From NCBI GenBank assembly GCA_900556705.1, contig USPT01000064.1, forward strand, positions 1-5,795: a DNA stretch of 5,795 nucleotides, given 5' to 3'. Both the position numbers and the translations under genes were made by a program. Below the pieces are notes generated by a model. That model saw nothing but the letters and a program-made list of their open reading frames with translations. It was not told the origin of the DNA and did not search any database. Below, in pieces: positions 5,457-5,795 of the stretch; the stretch's first letter is position 1; every line of letters begins with the position of its first letter. Origin of the DNA: an uncultured Collinsella sp. (lineage in GTDB: Bacteria > Actinomycetota > Coriobacteriia > Coriobacteriales > Coriobacteriaceae).

Positions 5457-5493
5457 CGGGGGTAGCTAAAGACCCCCGTCCTAAATTAGCTGC
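5457..5493 (-). repeat. Shared 3'-end motif, copy B, after the DUF1667 gene
   Basis: Starting on the base after the stop codon, the minus strand reads GCAGCTAATTTAGGACGGGG and then a TTTAGCT-CCCC segment, matching copy A after folC. Two perfect inverted repeats interleave: AGCTAA (5491-5486) with TTAGCT (5469-5464), and CGGGGGT (5478-5472) with ACCCCCG (5463-5457). They cannot both form easily, so only one hairpin is expected at a time. No T-run follows, so a standard terminator is not evident. The role is inferred only from its position after a gene. Confidence 0.55.
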
Positions 5494-5795
5494 TTAGGCT
5501 GGGTCGATGTTCATGCTGGCGATTAGGTTGATGTTGGTGTCTAGGAGGTTCTCTAGCACGATGTCGCCCATGCGGATGGGGGCGTTGACGACTAGGCCTC
5601 GGATGAGGGCCATGGCTTGGGCGTGGAGCTCTAGCGGGATGGCTTCGGATGTGCGCACGGGGAGCAGGGCTTCGTCGCCGCCGGAGACGGCCACGGTCGT
5701 CGTGAGCACGCGCATGGGGCGGGTGAGTTCCTGATGTGCGAACTTATCACCGCGCGGGCAGCTGTTGCCGGTCACGGAGCGCACCTCTACCACGG
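5494..5795 (-). CDS. DUF1667 domain protein, C-terminal part (5' end outside the window)
   Basis: About 99 residues are visible, ending at TAA (5496-5494). The sequence VTGNSCPRGDKFAHQELTRP, then RVLTTTV, LLPVRTSEAIP, an AMALI helix and APIRMGDIVLENLL match the DUF1667 family. Family members are about 110-125 residues and start with a CxxCPxGC cluster, which would lie just beyond the window; the Cys of GNSCPRG is the one conserved cysteine in view. In other bacteria DUF1667 genes usually follow two FAD/NAD(P)-dependent oxidoreductase genes annotated as glycerol-3-phosphate dehydrogenase-like, so this is probably the last gene of such an operon and may carry a metal or Fe-S centre. The GTG at 5793 is internal to the domain and not taken as the start. 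Confidence 0.8.
   Translation of the reverse strand, partial: VVEVRSVTGNSCPRGDKFAHQELTRPMRVLTTTVAVSGGDEALLPVRTSEAIPLELHAQAMALIRGLVVNAPIRMGDIVLENLLDTNINLIASMNIDPA

Noticed and set aside
5457..5493. True H-type pseudoknot after the DUF1667 gene
   Set aside because: The third loop would have zero bases across a 6-bp stem, which is sterically unlikely; alternative hairpins are the better reading.

Overview
The window looks like chromosomal DNA of a high-GC Coriobacteriia-type actinobacterium, most likely Collinsella or a close relative. This rests on strong G/C preference at third codon positions, the protein flavour of the genes, and my recollection that this group carries hairpin-rich intergenic repeats. 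It is inference, not a database result.

Layout. Bases 1-2109 (+) hold the 3' three-quarters of valS, the valyl-tRNA synthetase. Next comes a 279-bp spacer with a large perfect-arm inverted repeat and a terminator-like hairpin. folC (2389-3732, +), a folylpolyglutamate/dihydrofolate synthase, follows; valS-folC is a gene order also known from many Gram-positive bacteria. A 435-bp convergent spacer (3733-4167) holds no gene but is packed with symmetric DNA: a 67-bp hairpin element, a terminator-like hairpin, a 160-bp element with long inverted arms, a clear minus-strand terminator inside it, and a second hairpin element. On the minus strand are an M24 metallopeptidase of the Xaa-Pro dipeptidase/aminopeptidase type (4168-5256) and, upstream of it, the C-terminal part of a DUF1667 protein (5494-5795, cut by the window edge). 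The 237-bp spacer between those two holds a third copy of the hairpin element, a direct repeat and a copy of a motif also found after folC.

The genes are ordinary housekeeping or metabolic genes (translation, folate polyglutamylation, peptide turnover, an accessory protein of a flavin oxidoreductase system) and do not form one pathway. The unusual content is intergenic. Three inverted-repeat elements share the termini AGTTGCGGTGAAAT; the third has a different inner stem that still pairs. A separate 160-bp element has a 32-bp stem whose three G.T pairs are all tolerated only if the plus strand is the RNA. Two spacers also share a GCAGnnAATTTnGGACGGGG motif with interleaved inverted repeats. 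I see no defence system, CRISPR array, tRNA, rRNA or transposase gene.
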